Assembly: GCF_905397275.1 (NCBI RefSeq)
Contig: NZ_CAJPUY010000024.1
Coordinates: forward strand, 1-64,000
Length of the DNA: 64,000 nucleotides
Reading direction: 5' to 3'
Source: Cupriavidus yeoncheonensis
Lineage (GTDB): Bacteria > Pseudomonadota > Gammaproteobacteria > Burkholderiales > Burkholderiaceae
Made by a program: the position numbers and the translations under genes. Of this stretch, positions 26,512 to 34,821 are shown piece by piece. The notes beneath the pieces are model-generated. The model saw only the letters and a list, made by a program, of their open reading frames with translations, searched no databases and was not told where the DNA came from. Every line of letters begins with the position of its first letter. Position 1 is the first letter of the stretch.

Positions 26512-29508
26512 ATGAAGAAGATTGTCCTTCGAACCATCTTGTTCGCCTTGCCAAGGGTCCTCAATCTGACCGCCTGGAAGCAGCCGAATTTCCGCCAGCG
26601 ACTGAAGCAAAAGAACTGTACTGCCTTTGTCGGGTTGCTGGACGGCAGCATTGGTCTCACCCTCGAAATCAAGGGAGGAAAGGTGCGGTCGCGGAACGCG
26701 AAGAGCGTCGAGCCCGACGTCAGCATGCTGTTCAGGGATATCCCGACGGCACTGAAATTCCTCATGCCCAATCCGGATCAGGGCGATATCATCCACGCCG
26801 CGAAAAATTTCAAGGTCATCACGAAGGGGCCGGACCCCTTGGTGGTCTGGTTGATGCAAACGCTGAACCTCAGCCAGACTGTGGGCGTCTCGATGGGTAC
26901 GCCGGTGGCCGACGGAACGCGCCGCTTTACGACCTGCACGAATGGCGGCCCGCTTTTCGTCTACGTGAAAGCGGGACGCGTCCTGCGGGTGACACCTCTC
27001 GAGTTCGACGCCGACGATGCGCAAGGCTGGGAGGTCACGGCGCGCGGGAAGACCTTTCGACCGCAGCGCCGTGCACTGGTGGCGCCTCATGCGATGACGC
27101 TGAAGTCGGTCGTCTATTCGGACAAGCGCATTCTTCATCCGATGAAGCGCGTGGATTACGATCCCGATGGCGAGCGCAATCCACAGAACCGAGGGAAATC
27201 GGGCTACGTGCGCATATCCTGGGACGAGGCCCTTGACCTTGTCGCCACGGAAATCAACCGGCAGAAACGCGTCCACGGTCCCGGTGCCATCACCTTTCCG
27301 ATGTCGTCCCACCATCAGTGGGGCAACGTCGGCTACTACCTCAGCGCTTTGACGCGCTTCGCCAATCTGATTGGCTTCACCCGAGTCGCTGCCAATCCGG
27401 ACAGTTGGGAGGGCTGGTACTGGGGAGCAATGCATCATTTTGGCAATTCCATGCGCATCGGCGTCCCGGCCGGCTATGGCGGAGTCGAAGATTGCCTCAA
27501 GGAAGCCGAACTGATTGTCTTCTGGTCCTGCGATCCGGAGAGCACCAATGGTGCCTATGCCGGATTCGAAGGCACGCAACGGCGCCTGTGGGCCAAGGAA
27601 CTTGGCATCGAGTTCATACACATCGACCCGCACAACAATCCGACGGCGCAATTGCTCGGCGGGCGCTGGATTCCGGTACGGCCGCAAACCGACGCCGCCC
27701 TGGCTACTGCAATCATGTACGTATGGGCAGTCGAAGGCTTGTACGACAAGGACTACGTTGCGGCCCGCACGACCGGCTTCGAAGAGTGGAAGGCCTATCT
27801 GCTGGGACAAACCGACGGTATCCCCAAGACGCCAGAGTGGCAGGAAGCCGAAACGGGCGTGCCGGCCAGGGACGTGCGCGCCCTCGCTCGAAAGTGGGGC
27901 AACAGGAAGGTCTATCTGGCGGCCGGCATGACGGGCGCCGGATTCGGCGGCGCCGGCCGCGGCGCCACAGGGCAACAGTGGGCACGCTGCATGATCATGA
28001 TGATGGCGATGCAGGGCTGGGGCAAGCCGGGGGTCAATTTCGGATGCCTTCAGCTCGGCACGCCAGTGGACCTGCATTTCTACTTTCCGGGGTACGCAGA
28101 TGGAGGGATTTCCGGTGATCTGGTGTGGACCGGCAATGCTGTCAACAACTATCAGCGGATGCCGCACATTCTGACGATGAACCCGGTCAAGCAAATGGTC
28201 CCGCGGCAACAGCTTCCCGACGCCATCATCAACGGCCACGCCAGCGGCTATCTCTGGGACGGCATTTCGCAGGAAGCGCAATTCGCGCCTTTCACTTATC
28301 CGATGCCGGGTTATTCGCCCATCCACATGATCTACCGGTACGGAGGCTCGGCATTCAGCACCATCACCAAGTCCGGCCGATGGATCGATGCCTATCGTCA
28401 CCCTAGCATTGAATTTGTCGTCAATCAGTCGATCTGGATGGAGGGCGAGGCCCAGTTCGCTGACATCATTCTTCCGGCCTGCAGCGCGCTGGAGCGCTGG
28501 GACATTGGCGAATGGTCGAATTCGGGGGGCTACGCGCATCATGGGATTGCCGGCGTCAATCATCGCGTCGTAACGCTGCAGCACAAGTGCATCGATCCAC
28601 TCGGTGAGTCCAGGTCTGACTACGACATATTCACCGGGATTCTGGAGCGGCTGGGTCTCGGGGCCTTGTTTACCGAAGGCGGTTCGGAGCTTGACTGGGT
28701 CAAGCGCGTTTTCGATGGCTCCGATCTGCCGAACCATATCTCCTGGACCGAGTTCTGTCGCAAGGGCTACTACGTTGTCCCGCCCGAAAGGCCGGATTTC
28801 AGCCAACCGGTGGATATGCGGTGGTTCGCAGAAGGCCGCCAGAAGGACGTCCCCGAGCCGCACCCGCTGCCAAGCCAGTTTGCCGAGGGATTCGGCACGG
28901 GCGTGCAAACGCCCAGTGGCAAGATCGAGTTCGTTCCCGAAATTCTCAGGCGCCACACGGCAGACAATCCCGACCGGCCGGCGCTCAATCGCTACATCCC
29001 CTCGTGGGAAGGTCTCGGGACCGCGCTGGCGGGCAAATATCCCCTGCAGATGATCGCCACGCACTCTCGCTATAGCTTCCACACGTCCAGCGATGGCAAG
29101 AACAGCGCCGTGAATCACGTGCGAGACCACCGTGCCCGGATCGCCGGTCATGACTTCTGGCTGCTGCGCATCAATGCCGTCGACGCGAAAGAACGCGGGA
29201 TCGCGCACCGTGACCTGGTCAAGGTCTATAACGACCGCGGGGCGGTGATCTGTGCGGCAGATATCTCGCCCTTGATGGTGCCAGGCGTGGTGAAGTCGCA
29301 TGAGGCGAGTGCCGAGTTCCAGATGGTGGACTTCGGAGGCGAAACCGTCGAGATCGGCGGCTGCATGAACATCCTCACGCCGGACCGCCCCCAGACGCGG
29401 GGCACAAGCAGCATGAGCCCCAATTCATGCCTGGTGCAAATCGAGAAATGGCATGGCGCCGAGCAATTCAAGCTGGGCCGCGCCCACACAGGGATCGCTC
29501 ATGAGTAA
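26512..29508 (+). CDS. molybdopterin enzyme large subunit, transhydroxylase/resorcinol hydroxylase family, with N-terminal SCP2-like domain
   Basis: A 998-residue protein. Residues about 30-118 look like an SCP2 lipid-carrier domain (TAFVGLLDGSIGLTLEIKGG, EPDVSMLFRDIPTALKFL, FKVITKGPDPLVVWLMQTL). From about residue 138 it is a DMSO-reductase-family Mo-bisMGD enzyme close to the alpha subunit of pyrogallol-phloroglucinol transhydroxylase: TTCTNGGPLFVYVKAGRVLRVTP, SSHHQWGNVGYY, NPDSWEGWYWG, FWSCDPESTNGAYAGFE, SQSIWMEGEAQFADIILPAC. His267/268 and Asp297-Ser298 align with the catalytic His and the Asp-Ser pair (Ser binds Mo) of that enzyme. No Tat signal or N-terminal 4Fe-4S motif, so it is cytoplasmic. 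The family transfers or adds a hydroxyl on phenols. It overlaps the beta gene by 8 bases. Confidence 0.88.
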   Translation: MKKIVLRTILFALPRVLNLTAWKQPNFRQRLKQKNCTAFVGLLDGSIGLTLEIKGGKVRSRNAKSVEPDVSMLFRDIPTALKFLMPNPDQGDIIHAAKNFKVITKGPDPLVVWLMQTLNLSQTVGVSMGTPVADGTRRFTTCTNGGPLFVYVKAGRVLRVTPLEFDADDAQGWEVTARGKTFRPQRRALVAPHAMTLKSVVYSDKRILHPMKRVDYDPDGERNPQNRGKSGYVRISWDEALDLVATEINRQKRVHGPGAITFPMSSHHQWGNVGYYLSALTRFANLIGFTRVAANPDSWEGWYWGAMHHFGNSMRIGVPAGYGGVEDCLKEAELIVFWSCDPESTNGAYAGFEGTQRRLWAKELGIEFIHIDPHNNPTAQLLGGRWIPVRPQTDAALATAIMYVWAVEGLYDKDYVAARTTGFEEWKAYLLGQTDGIPKTPEWQEAETGVPARDVRALARKWGNRKVYLAAGMTGAGFGGAGRGATGQQWARCMIMMMAMQGWGKPGVNFGCLQLGTPVDLHFYFPGYADGGISGDLVWTGNAVNNYQRMPHILTMNPVKQMVPRQQLPDAIINGHASGYLWDGISQEAQFAPFTYPMPGYSPIHMIYRYGGSAFSTITKSGRWIDAYRHPSIEFVVNQSIWMEGEAQFADIILPACSALERWDIGEWSNSGGYAHHGIAGVNHRVVTLQHKCIDPLGESRSDYDIFTGILERLGLGALFTEGGSELDWVKRVFDGSDLPNHISWTEFCRKGYYVVPPERPDFSQPVDMRWFAEGRQKDVPEPHPLPSQFAEGFGTGVQTPSGKIEFVPEILRRHTADNPDRPALNRYIPSWEGLGTALAGKYPLQMIATHSRYSFHTSSDGKNSAVNHVRDHRARIAGHDFWLLRINAVDAKERGIAHRDLVKVYNDRGAVICAADISPLMVPGVVKSHEASAEFQMVDFGGETVEIGGCMNILTPDRPQTRGTSSMSPNSCLVQIEKWHGAEQFKLGRAHTGIAHE

Positions 29509-30391
29509 GTGGAATCTCATCATCAACGTCGGCCGTTGCGAGAATTGCTATAACTGCGTCATTGCCGAGAAGGACGAGCACGTCGGTAACGACTTTCCCG
29601 GGTATGCGGCTCCCGCATCCGTGTCCGGTGAAAGCACGATCCGCATTCTGCGCCGCGTCGAGGGACAGGCGCCAATGGTCGAAACGACCTACCTGCCAGT
29701 CATGTGCAACCACTGCGACAACCCGCCATGCATGAAAGCGGGCGGGGACGCGATTACGAAGCGCAAGGATGGCATTGTCATCATTGACCCCGTCAAGGGC
29801 AAGGGCCGCAAGGACATCGTCCGATCCTGCCCTTACAAGGCCATCGTCTGGAACGAGGAGCTCCAGCTCCCTCAGACCTGGATTTTTGATGCCCATTTGC
29901 TCGACAACGGTTGGCAGCGCCCCCGCTGTCAGCAAGCATGCCCCACCGATGTCTTCGAGGCGGTGAAGCTTGACGACAACGCCATGGCCCAGAAGGCCCG
30001 CACTGAGGGATTGAATGTGCTGCTGCCCAGGCTGGGCGCCAGGCCGAGAGTCTATTACCGTGGGCTGGAGCGCTGGGATGCGTGCTTCATCGGTGGCAGC
30101 GTCAGCGTCGAGGCATCTGGCAAGGTCGATTGCGTTGCGGGCGCCGAAGTGTCGCTGTACCAGGGCGACAAGAAGATTGCCATGACCGAAAGCGATGATT
30201 TCGGCGACTTCCGCTTTGGCAGCCTGCCCGGAAAAAGCGGCGCCTATCGCATTGAAATCCATCACAGCGCGGGAACGGCGCACAGGGGCTGCGAACTCCA
30301 CGAAAGCCTTTATCTCGGCGAAATCGTGCTAGTCCCCCGGCCATCGGAGGCGGGAGCGGTACCCGTCAGCATGCGCGCCCCGATGAGCTGA
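29501..30391 (+). CDS. iron-sulfur small subunit, transhydroxylase/resorcinol hydroxylase family, reduced cluster set
   Basis: A 296-residue partner of the molybdenum subunit. The ferredoxin part keeps Cys13, 16 and 19 (CENCYNC), Cys69, 72 and 77 (CNHCDNPPC), Cys110 (SCPYKAI) and Cys143/147 (RCQQACP). Glu23 stands where a fourth Cys is expected, and Trp127/Asp130 replace the CxxC just before AHLLDNGW. By the usual pairing two [4Fe-4S] clusters remain possible and one is lost. After ARPRVYYRGLERWD comes a C-terminal beta-sandwich of about 90 residues (VDCVAGAEVSLYQGDKKIAMTESDDFGDFRFG), as in transhydroxylase beta subunits. The ATG at 29501 lies within the end of the alpha gene. Confidence 0.88.
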   Translation: MSKWNLIINVGRCENCYNCVIAEKDEHVGNDFPGYAAPASVSGESTIRILRRVEGQAPMVETTYLPVMCNHCDNPPCMKAGGDAITKRKDGIVIIDPVKGKGRKDIVRSCPYKAIVWNEELQLPQTWIFDAHLLDNGWQRPRCQQACPTDVFEAVKLDDNAMAQKARTEGLNVLLPRLGARPRVYYRGLERWDACFIGGSVSVEASGKVDCVAGAEVSLYQGDKKIAMTESDDFGDFRFGSLPGKSGAYRIEIHHSAGTAHRGCELHESLYLGEIVLVPRPSEAGAVPVSMRAPMS

Positions 30392-30392
30392 C

Positions 30393-30415
30393 GGCACGGC
30401 TGGGATAGCCGTGCC
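30393..30415 (+). terminator. hairpin after the Fe-S subunit gene
   Basis: Perfect 9-base stem GGCACGGCT / AGCCGTGCC with a 5-base loop, beginning two bases after the stop of the Fe-S subunit gene. No T-run follows, so it may attenuate transcription or protect the upstream mRNA rather than fully terminate before the porin gene. Confidence 0.45.
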
Positions 30416-30591
30416 CATCACCCCACACCAGCCGAGTTGGGCGAAGCCCTGGTACGCGGCGGGGAACTCGCGTTCAGCGTTCGCGCTGGTGTGTCTCGAT
30501 GGTGTCCGGCTGACCGCTGTGGCCGGCTCTTCCAGATCTCTTTCCACCTGCTTTCATTACCACCGATACGACAATGAGGAGACATTGCAGC

Positions 30592-31764
30592 ATGAGAGAG
30601 CGCATTCTTACCTGTGCAGCCGTCGGATTGTTTTCCGGGGCTGCCCACGCCCAGTCCAGTGTCACGCTGTATGGGGTTGTTGACACCAATCTCGAATACA
30701 TGAATCGAGTTGGATCGGTTCCATTACCTACGAATCTTTACAACCCTGGGGCGGGGCACAGCGTCACCCGCATGAACAGCGGTGGCGTTGCGGGATCCCG
30801 CTGGGGCTTACGCGGAGAAGAGGACCTGGGTGCCGGCATGAAGTCGCTCTTCGTCCTGGAAAGCGGTTTTCAGGCCGATACAGGCGCTCTGGAAATGAAC
30901 AACACACTGTTTGACCGGCAGGCGTACGTCGGTTTGCGCAGCAACAAGTTTGGCCAACTCACATTCGGCCGGCAGTACACTTCGCTCTTTCTCGGATTGG
31001 CCAATTTCATGCCAGCGGCCTACGCGGTTCAGTATGAGCCGATCGGTGTGATAGCCGGCCCGAACTTCCGCGAGAACAATACCGTTCAGTACGCCGCCGT
31101 AGCAGGGCCGGTGACAGCGATTGCGCATTGGTCCTTTGGTGTCGGGATCACTTTGCCTCCTACCAGTCCGTTCGCCCAGCAAGTCATGGTCGGAGGCAAT
31201 GGCGAGGTGCCGGGGCGAGCCAGGGGTGACACGGGGTATGGTGCAGCGCTGATCTATACGCCCGGCGCGTTCGGCTTCACCATCGACTACGATCAGTACA
31301 ATCCGTCAATCGCCCAAGGCAGCGGTACCAATCGGCGCGTAGCGGTCGCGGCGAGCTATACGTTCGATGGGAAGACCAAGGTCATGGGTGGGTATCGCTG
31401 GGGGCAGAACAAGGATCAGCATAGCCTGACAGTTCTGCGCGATGACTATTACTGGGTGGGGGCGAATTATCAATTGACTCCAGCCTTCGAACTGACGCTC
31501 GAATATGATTACCAGAATGTCCGGAATCTGAACGGGAGCGTTACGGTGGCGAACCCATGGCAACTGCTCTTCATGGCGAAATATAGCCTGAGCAAGCGGA
31601 CAGATTTGTATGTGTCCACGGCCTATGCGCGTAACGCCGGGCTGATGCTCGAATCAGCGGCGTCTGGCTATGGCGCCAGCCTCTTACTCAATAACACTTA
31701 CGCGCCTGCGAACGGACAGACGTCGATGATCGGCGTTGCAGCAGGTGTCCGCCATATCTTTTAA
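30592..31764 (+). CDS. trimeric outer membrane porin, Burkholderiales type
   Basis: A 390-residue porin with signal peptide ending at AHAQ and the family start QSSVTLYGVVDTNLEY. Porin hallmarks follow: SRWGLRGEEDLGAGMKSLFVLESGFQ, LFDRQAYVGLRSNKFGQLTFGRQY, and a final RHIF with the C-terminal Phe that directs assembly. GAGGAGAC lies upstream of the ATG at 30592; an upstream in-frame codon would disrupt the signal. It closes the dioxygenase/Mo-enzyme operon and probably admits the substrate. It resembles the porin at 48624-49817 along its length. Confidence 0.92.
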   Translation: MRERILTCAAVGLFSGAAHAQSSVTLYGVVDTNLEYMNRVGSVPLPTNLYNPGAGHSVTRMNSGGVAGSRWGLRGEEDLGAGMKSLFVLESGFQADTGALEMNNTLFDRQAYVGLRSNKFGQLTFGRQYTSLFLGLANFMPAAYAVQYEPIGVIAGPNFRENNTVQYAAVAGPVTAIAHWSFGVGITLPPTSPFAQQVMVGGNGEVPGRARGDTGYGAALIYTPGAFGFTIDYDQYNPSIAQGSGTNRRVAVAASYTFDGKTKVMGGYRWGQNKDQHSLTVLRDDYYWVGANYQLTPAFELTLEYDYQNVRNLNGSVTVANPWQLLFMAKYSLSKRTDLYVSTAYARNAGLMLESAASGYGASLLLNNTYAPANGQTSMIGVAAGVRHIF

Positions 31765-31778
31765 TACCGATCAACAGT

Positions 31779-31801
31779 CGGGGCCGGCCATTCCGGCCCC
31801 G
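31779..31801 (+). terminator. GC-rich hairpin terminator after porin
   Basis: Perfect 9-base stem CGGGGCCGG / CCGGCCCCG with a 5-base loop, 14 bases after the porin stop. Few T residues follow. It probably marks the end of the operon that begins at 21263. The 31802-32013 stretch beyond it shows no gene. Confidence 0.65.
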
Positions 31802-32013
31802 AGCTCCATCTTCGTAGGCGGTTCGGGCCGCTTCAGGGTTCGAGGCCAGGCTCGACGAGCCCTGCAAATGCTTCACAGCACGCTGTTCTGCTACGGCTGC
31901 AAGCTGGGATCGGGGCGCGCAGCCGAGCCCTGGCGGAGAGCCCATCGCCGGCCGGGTTCGGATGAGCAGCCATGACTTCATGGCCGCACGCATTGATGGA
32001 ATGGCTTCTGTGC

Positions 32014-32604
32014 TTATTGGCGCGCGCGGTATGTCGCAAGCTTCGAAAGGTTGCCGCATCGGCTCATGGAGCACCACTTTCGCCTTAGACCCTGCGAATC
32101 ATCCAGAAACAGCATCGAGCATTTCGGGTTTGCGCAGGACTTGACTCGCGCGAGAAGCGGCGAAGACAGCAAAGTCACAGCGTCGCGGGCAATGGTGGAA
32201 AGGGCGGCCGTGACGAACTCATCGGCAGTCCAGCCCAGCTTGTAGGGATGCTCCGGATCACTGACGCCATCTACCGTTAGCTGTGGGGCGAGGTTGGGAC
32301 GCCTGGCATAGGTATTCACGACGTCTGCGTCTCCTTGCGCAAATCCTCGCTTGTCAATGGTCGCCTGAACGAGCTGGTAGATCGCCTCCCGCAAACGTAT
32401 GGCTGCCTGCAGGTCTTCGGCCGTACATCCGGCCTCGGCGTCCTGCCTGGTCTCGAAGCCGGCTTCCCTGAGCCAGGTCAGTAGCGATTCCGGGTCGGCA
32501 AGAAGTTCGACCGGTTGGGAGTACCGCTTGCGGCAGGTCGCAACAAAGTCCAGGCACCGTCGCCCACCCACATAGGCAAGTGCTTTGTAGCTGGCATTTT
32601 CCAC
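32014..32604 (-). CDS. CGNR zinc-finger (ABATE-domain) regulator
   Basis: A 196-residue protein of the CGNR family. The N-terminal ABATE-like domain contains RRCLDFVATCRKRYSQPVELLADPESLLTWLREAG. The C-terminal treble-clef zinc finger is KSCANPKCSMLFLDDSQGLRRKWCSMSRCGN, with four metal Cys and the CGN signature. The start is taken as GTG at 32604 because AAGGAAAAG lies close upstream. Family members are thought to be transcription regulators. It is divergent from the alpha/beta hydrolase operon, whose promoter carries two AACCGGTT-centred operators, and is the best candidate to bind them. Confidence 0.82.
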   Translation of the reverse strand: MENASYKALAYVGGRRCLDFVATCRKRYSQPVELLADPESLLTWLREAGFETRQDAEAGCTAEDLQAAIRLREAIYQLVQATIDKRGFAQGDADVVNTYARRPNLAPQLTVDGVSDPEHPYKLGWTADEFVTAALSTIARDAVTLLSSPLLARVKSCANPKCSMLFLDDSQGLRRKWCSMSRCGNLSKLATYRARQ

Positions 32605-32660
32605 GTCTTTTCCTTGGGTTCTCCATCGTTTCACCGGGATTGTACCAATGCGCCCGCGTC

Positions 32661-32708
32661 TTGACACCTGTTCAACCGGTTTTATAATGACACCACTTCA
32701 ACCGGTTT
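32661..32708 (+). promoter_or_regulatory. near-consensus promoter with two identical operators
   Basis: TTGACA (32661-32666), a 16-base spacer and TATAAT (32683-32688) form an almost ideal sigma-70 promoter for the hydrolase gene. The 12-mer TTCAACCGGTTT occurs twice, at 32671-32682 inside the spacer and at 32697-32708 just past the expected start site, 26 bases apart. Its core AACCGGTT is a perfect palindrome. The layout is typical of tight repression at a strong promoter, with AGAGGAAGGC then serving as ribosome binding site for the ATG at 32721. Confidence 0.8.
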
Positions 32709-32720
32709 CAAGAGGAAGGC

Positions 32721-33980
32721 ATGGGCGACGAAAAGGTAGTTGGAGCAGGTTCCGAATTGGGTGTGCAGTACCAGGTCTGGAGGGAAGGGCCCAAGGGTCT
32801 GGTGGCCCTCATTCATGGGTTTCTGGACGATCGTCATACCTGGCAGCGGTTCGCGTCGGCCGCCAGCCTGGACGGTTGGACGGTGGTTTCCATGGACTAT
32901 GCGAAGGGGGTAACGAGCAACGCTCTCGACGCCTATGCGACCCGGGTCGCTGGACTGATCGAGAAGCTCCGCGAACCACGGCTACCCGTCGTGCTTGTCG
33001 GGCACAGCATGGGCGGCCAGGTTGCCGAACTGGTGGCCGGAGTCTCGCGGGTCGATGCACTGGCGCTGATCCTGCCCGCGCCACTTCGTGGTTACCCGCT
33101 GACCGCTGACCAGATGCAAGCGTTCCAGGCGCTTGCAAGGCAGAAGGATCCGCAAGTGGTCGGGAAAGGGCGGGCGGCCCGGACATTCGAAGCCGACCCT
33201 GACGCCATGCAAGTCCTTGTGGCATCGGCAGTGAACACGCCTGTCGACGAATCCCTGGTCGAACTGGAGGCCTGGGTGCAGGGACATCGATTGGGGGCAG
33301 TTCCCTCGCGCGCTTATGCCCCGACACTCGTCATTACCTCTGACGACAAATTCTTCTCGCCATCCTTTCTGCAAGAAGCGGTGTGCGCTCGCTTTGCCAA
33401 CGTAAGCACGCAGCACGTTGCAGGGGCAGGGCATTGGCCGCACGTCGAAAAGCCTCAGGCCACCGCTGACGCGGTAGCCGCCTTCATTGCTGAAATCAGG
33501 CCGAACCTGTCCGCACCGCAGGTCATCAGCGCATCGAACCTCGACAGGACCGCAGAGGAATTCGAAGAATGGTTCTTCGAGTCCTACGTTGACACCTGGA
33601 TAGCCGTCTGCAGCGGAGCCGCGGAGCCCGAGAGCATGCTCCAGTACTGGGGAGCGCCGCTACATGCCGCGGCGATGGTGCGAACGCAGTGGCTCATGAG
33701 TGAAAGCGATGTACTCGCACAGATCCGTGCGACGCAAGCTCCCCTGAAAGCGAGCGGGTACCGGACAACAAAAATCCTGGACCGCAGGGTCACGATCTAC
33801 AACCAGTCCGCAGCCTGTGTCGATGCACTCTGGTCGCGCAAAGGTGCGCAAGACCAGGAACTCCAAAGGGTGGCTACGCATTTCGAAGTGCATCGCACCG
33901 ATAACGGCTGGCGCGTCGTCGCCATGGCAAACACGCTGACCGACGCCGAACAGCTCGCGCAAGTCTGGCCACTTCGCTGA
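32721..33980 (+). CDS. alpha/beta hydrolase fused to an NTF2/SnoaL-like domain
   Basis: A 419-residue two-domain protein. Residues 1 to about 262 form an alpha/beta hydrolase: HGFLDDRHTW oxyanion segment, nucleophile Ser96 in VGHSMGG, and a late His in GAGHWPHVEKP. From about residue 275 a separate domain (EEWFFESYVDTWIAVCSG, then MLQYWGAPLHAA, and a final TDNGWRVVAMANTL) has the strand and helix pattern of a SnoaL/NTF2-like cone fold. The fusion is unusual. It is the first gene behind the promoter at 32661-32708, followed by crotonase and fumarylacetoacetase. It probably hydrolyses an ester or a carbon-carbon bond in a ring-cleavage product. Confidence 0.8.
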   Translation: MGDEKVVGAGSELGVQYQVWREGPKGLVALIHGFLDDRHTWQRFASAASLDGWTVVSMDYAKGVTSNALDAYATRVAGLIEKLREPRLPVVLVGHSMGGQVAELVAGVSRVDALALILPAPLRGYPLTADQMQAFQALARQKDPQVVGKGRAARTFEADPDAMQVLVASAVNTPVDESLVELEAWVQGHRLGAVPSRAYAPTLVITSDDKFFSPSFLQEAVCARFANVSTQHVAGAGHWPHVEKPQATADAVAAFIAEIRPNLSAPQVISASNLDRTAEEFEEWFFESYVDTWIAVCSGAAEPESMLQYWGAPLHAAAMVRTQWLMSESDVLAQIRATQAPLKASGYRTTKILDRRVTIYNQSAACVDALWSRKGAQDQELQRVATHFEVHRTDNGWRVVAMANTLTDAEQLAQVWPLR

Positions 33981-34010
33981 ATTTCTTCTTTCTGAATTGG
34001 AAAATAAATC

Positions 34011-34811
34011 ATGAGCACCGAAAAATTCGTCTCGTTTTCCCGCAAGGACGCCATTGGCTACGTCACCCTGCATCGTCCTCCCGACAACCGCGCCAACCGC
34101 AAGCTCGTTGCAGACCTGGGCGACGCCGTGCGCGAGGCGGCGCTATCCGACGTTCGCGTTCTGGTGGTCAATGCCGAAGGCGAAAATTTCTGCATGGGCG
34201 GCGATTTTCGGGAATGGTCGACCTACAACTCCTATCAGAAGCGCAAGGAACGCTGGCAGTTTTCCAACGGCATCCTGTCCGCCCTTGAAAACCTGACCAT
34301 TCCGACGATCGCATCCGTGCACGGCCGCGCGAACGGATTCGGCTTCGAGTTGGCCCTGCATACGGACTTTGTCATCGCCAGCGAAGAGGCAAATTTCCGC
34401 TTTACCGAAGCGACCATTGCGGTCTTTCCCCTGGCTGGCGGCGTACAGCGTATTGCGGAGCGGGCGGGCCGGAACGTCGCAAACAGGATCGTCATGCTTG
34501 CCGAGAATCTCTCCGCAAGCCAGGCGCACAGCCTCAATATTGTCTCCAAAGTCGTACCTCATGAACTGATCGGCGACGAAACCCTCGCCATGGCCACGCA
34601 GCTCGCAGAAGGTCCTACCCGGGCGCACGCGGCTACGAAAGCGGTCCTCGGGGCCTGGGCATCCGGTGGCATCCATCACGCGGACGCGCAGATGATCGAG
34701 CTGATCCCTGCCGTTCTCGATAGTGAGGATGTACGCGCAGGCATCGACTCCGCGGCAAAGGCGTTGGCCACAGGCGGTGCACGGCCTGCCCTGAAATTCA
34801 CCGGAAAGTGA
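34011..34811 (+). CDS. enoyl-CoA hydratase/isomerase family protein
   Basis: A 266-residue crotonase-fold protein. The CoA site is VNAEGENFCMGGDFREWSTY and the second oxyanion segment is SVHGRANGFGFELALHTDFVIAS, followed by FRFTEATIAVFPLAGG. The Glu seen at the first catalytic position of classic hydratases is not evident, so isomerase or other crotonase chemistry is possible. The ribosome binding site is weak, only GGAAAATAAATC. It lies 30 bases after the hydrolase and 10 bases before fumarylacetoacetase, in one operon. Confidence 0.85.
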   Translation: MSTEKFVSFSRKDAIGYVTLHRPPDNRANRKLVADLGDAVREAALSDVRVLVVNAEGENFCMGGDFREWSTYNSYQKRKERWQFSNGILSALENLTIPTIASVHGRANGFGFELALHTDFVIASEEANFRFTEATIAVFPLAGGVQRIAERAGRNVANRIVMLAENLSASQAHSLNIVSKVVPHELIGDETLAMATQLAEGPTRAHAATKAVLGAWASGGIHHADAQMIELIPAVLDSEDVRAGIDSAAKALATGGARPALKFTGK

Positions 34812-34821
34812 GGCGACCGAG

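Noticed and set aside
26506..29301. A 931-codon open frame on the minus strand across the molybdenum subunit gene
   Set aside because: It mirrors the codon pattern of a GC-rich gene on the plus strand, has no recognisable domains, and the plus-strand product matches a known family along its length.
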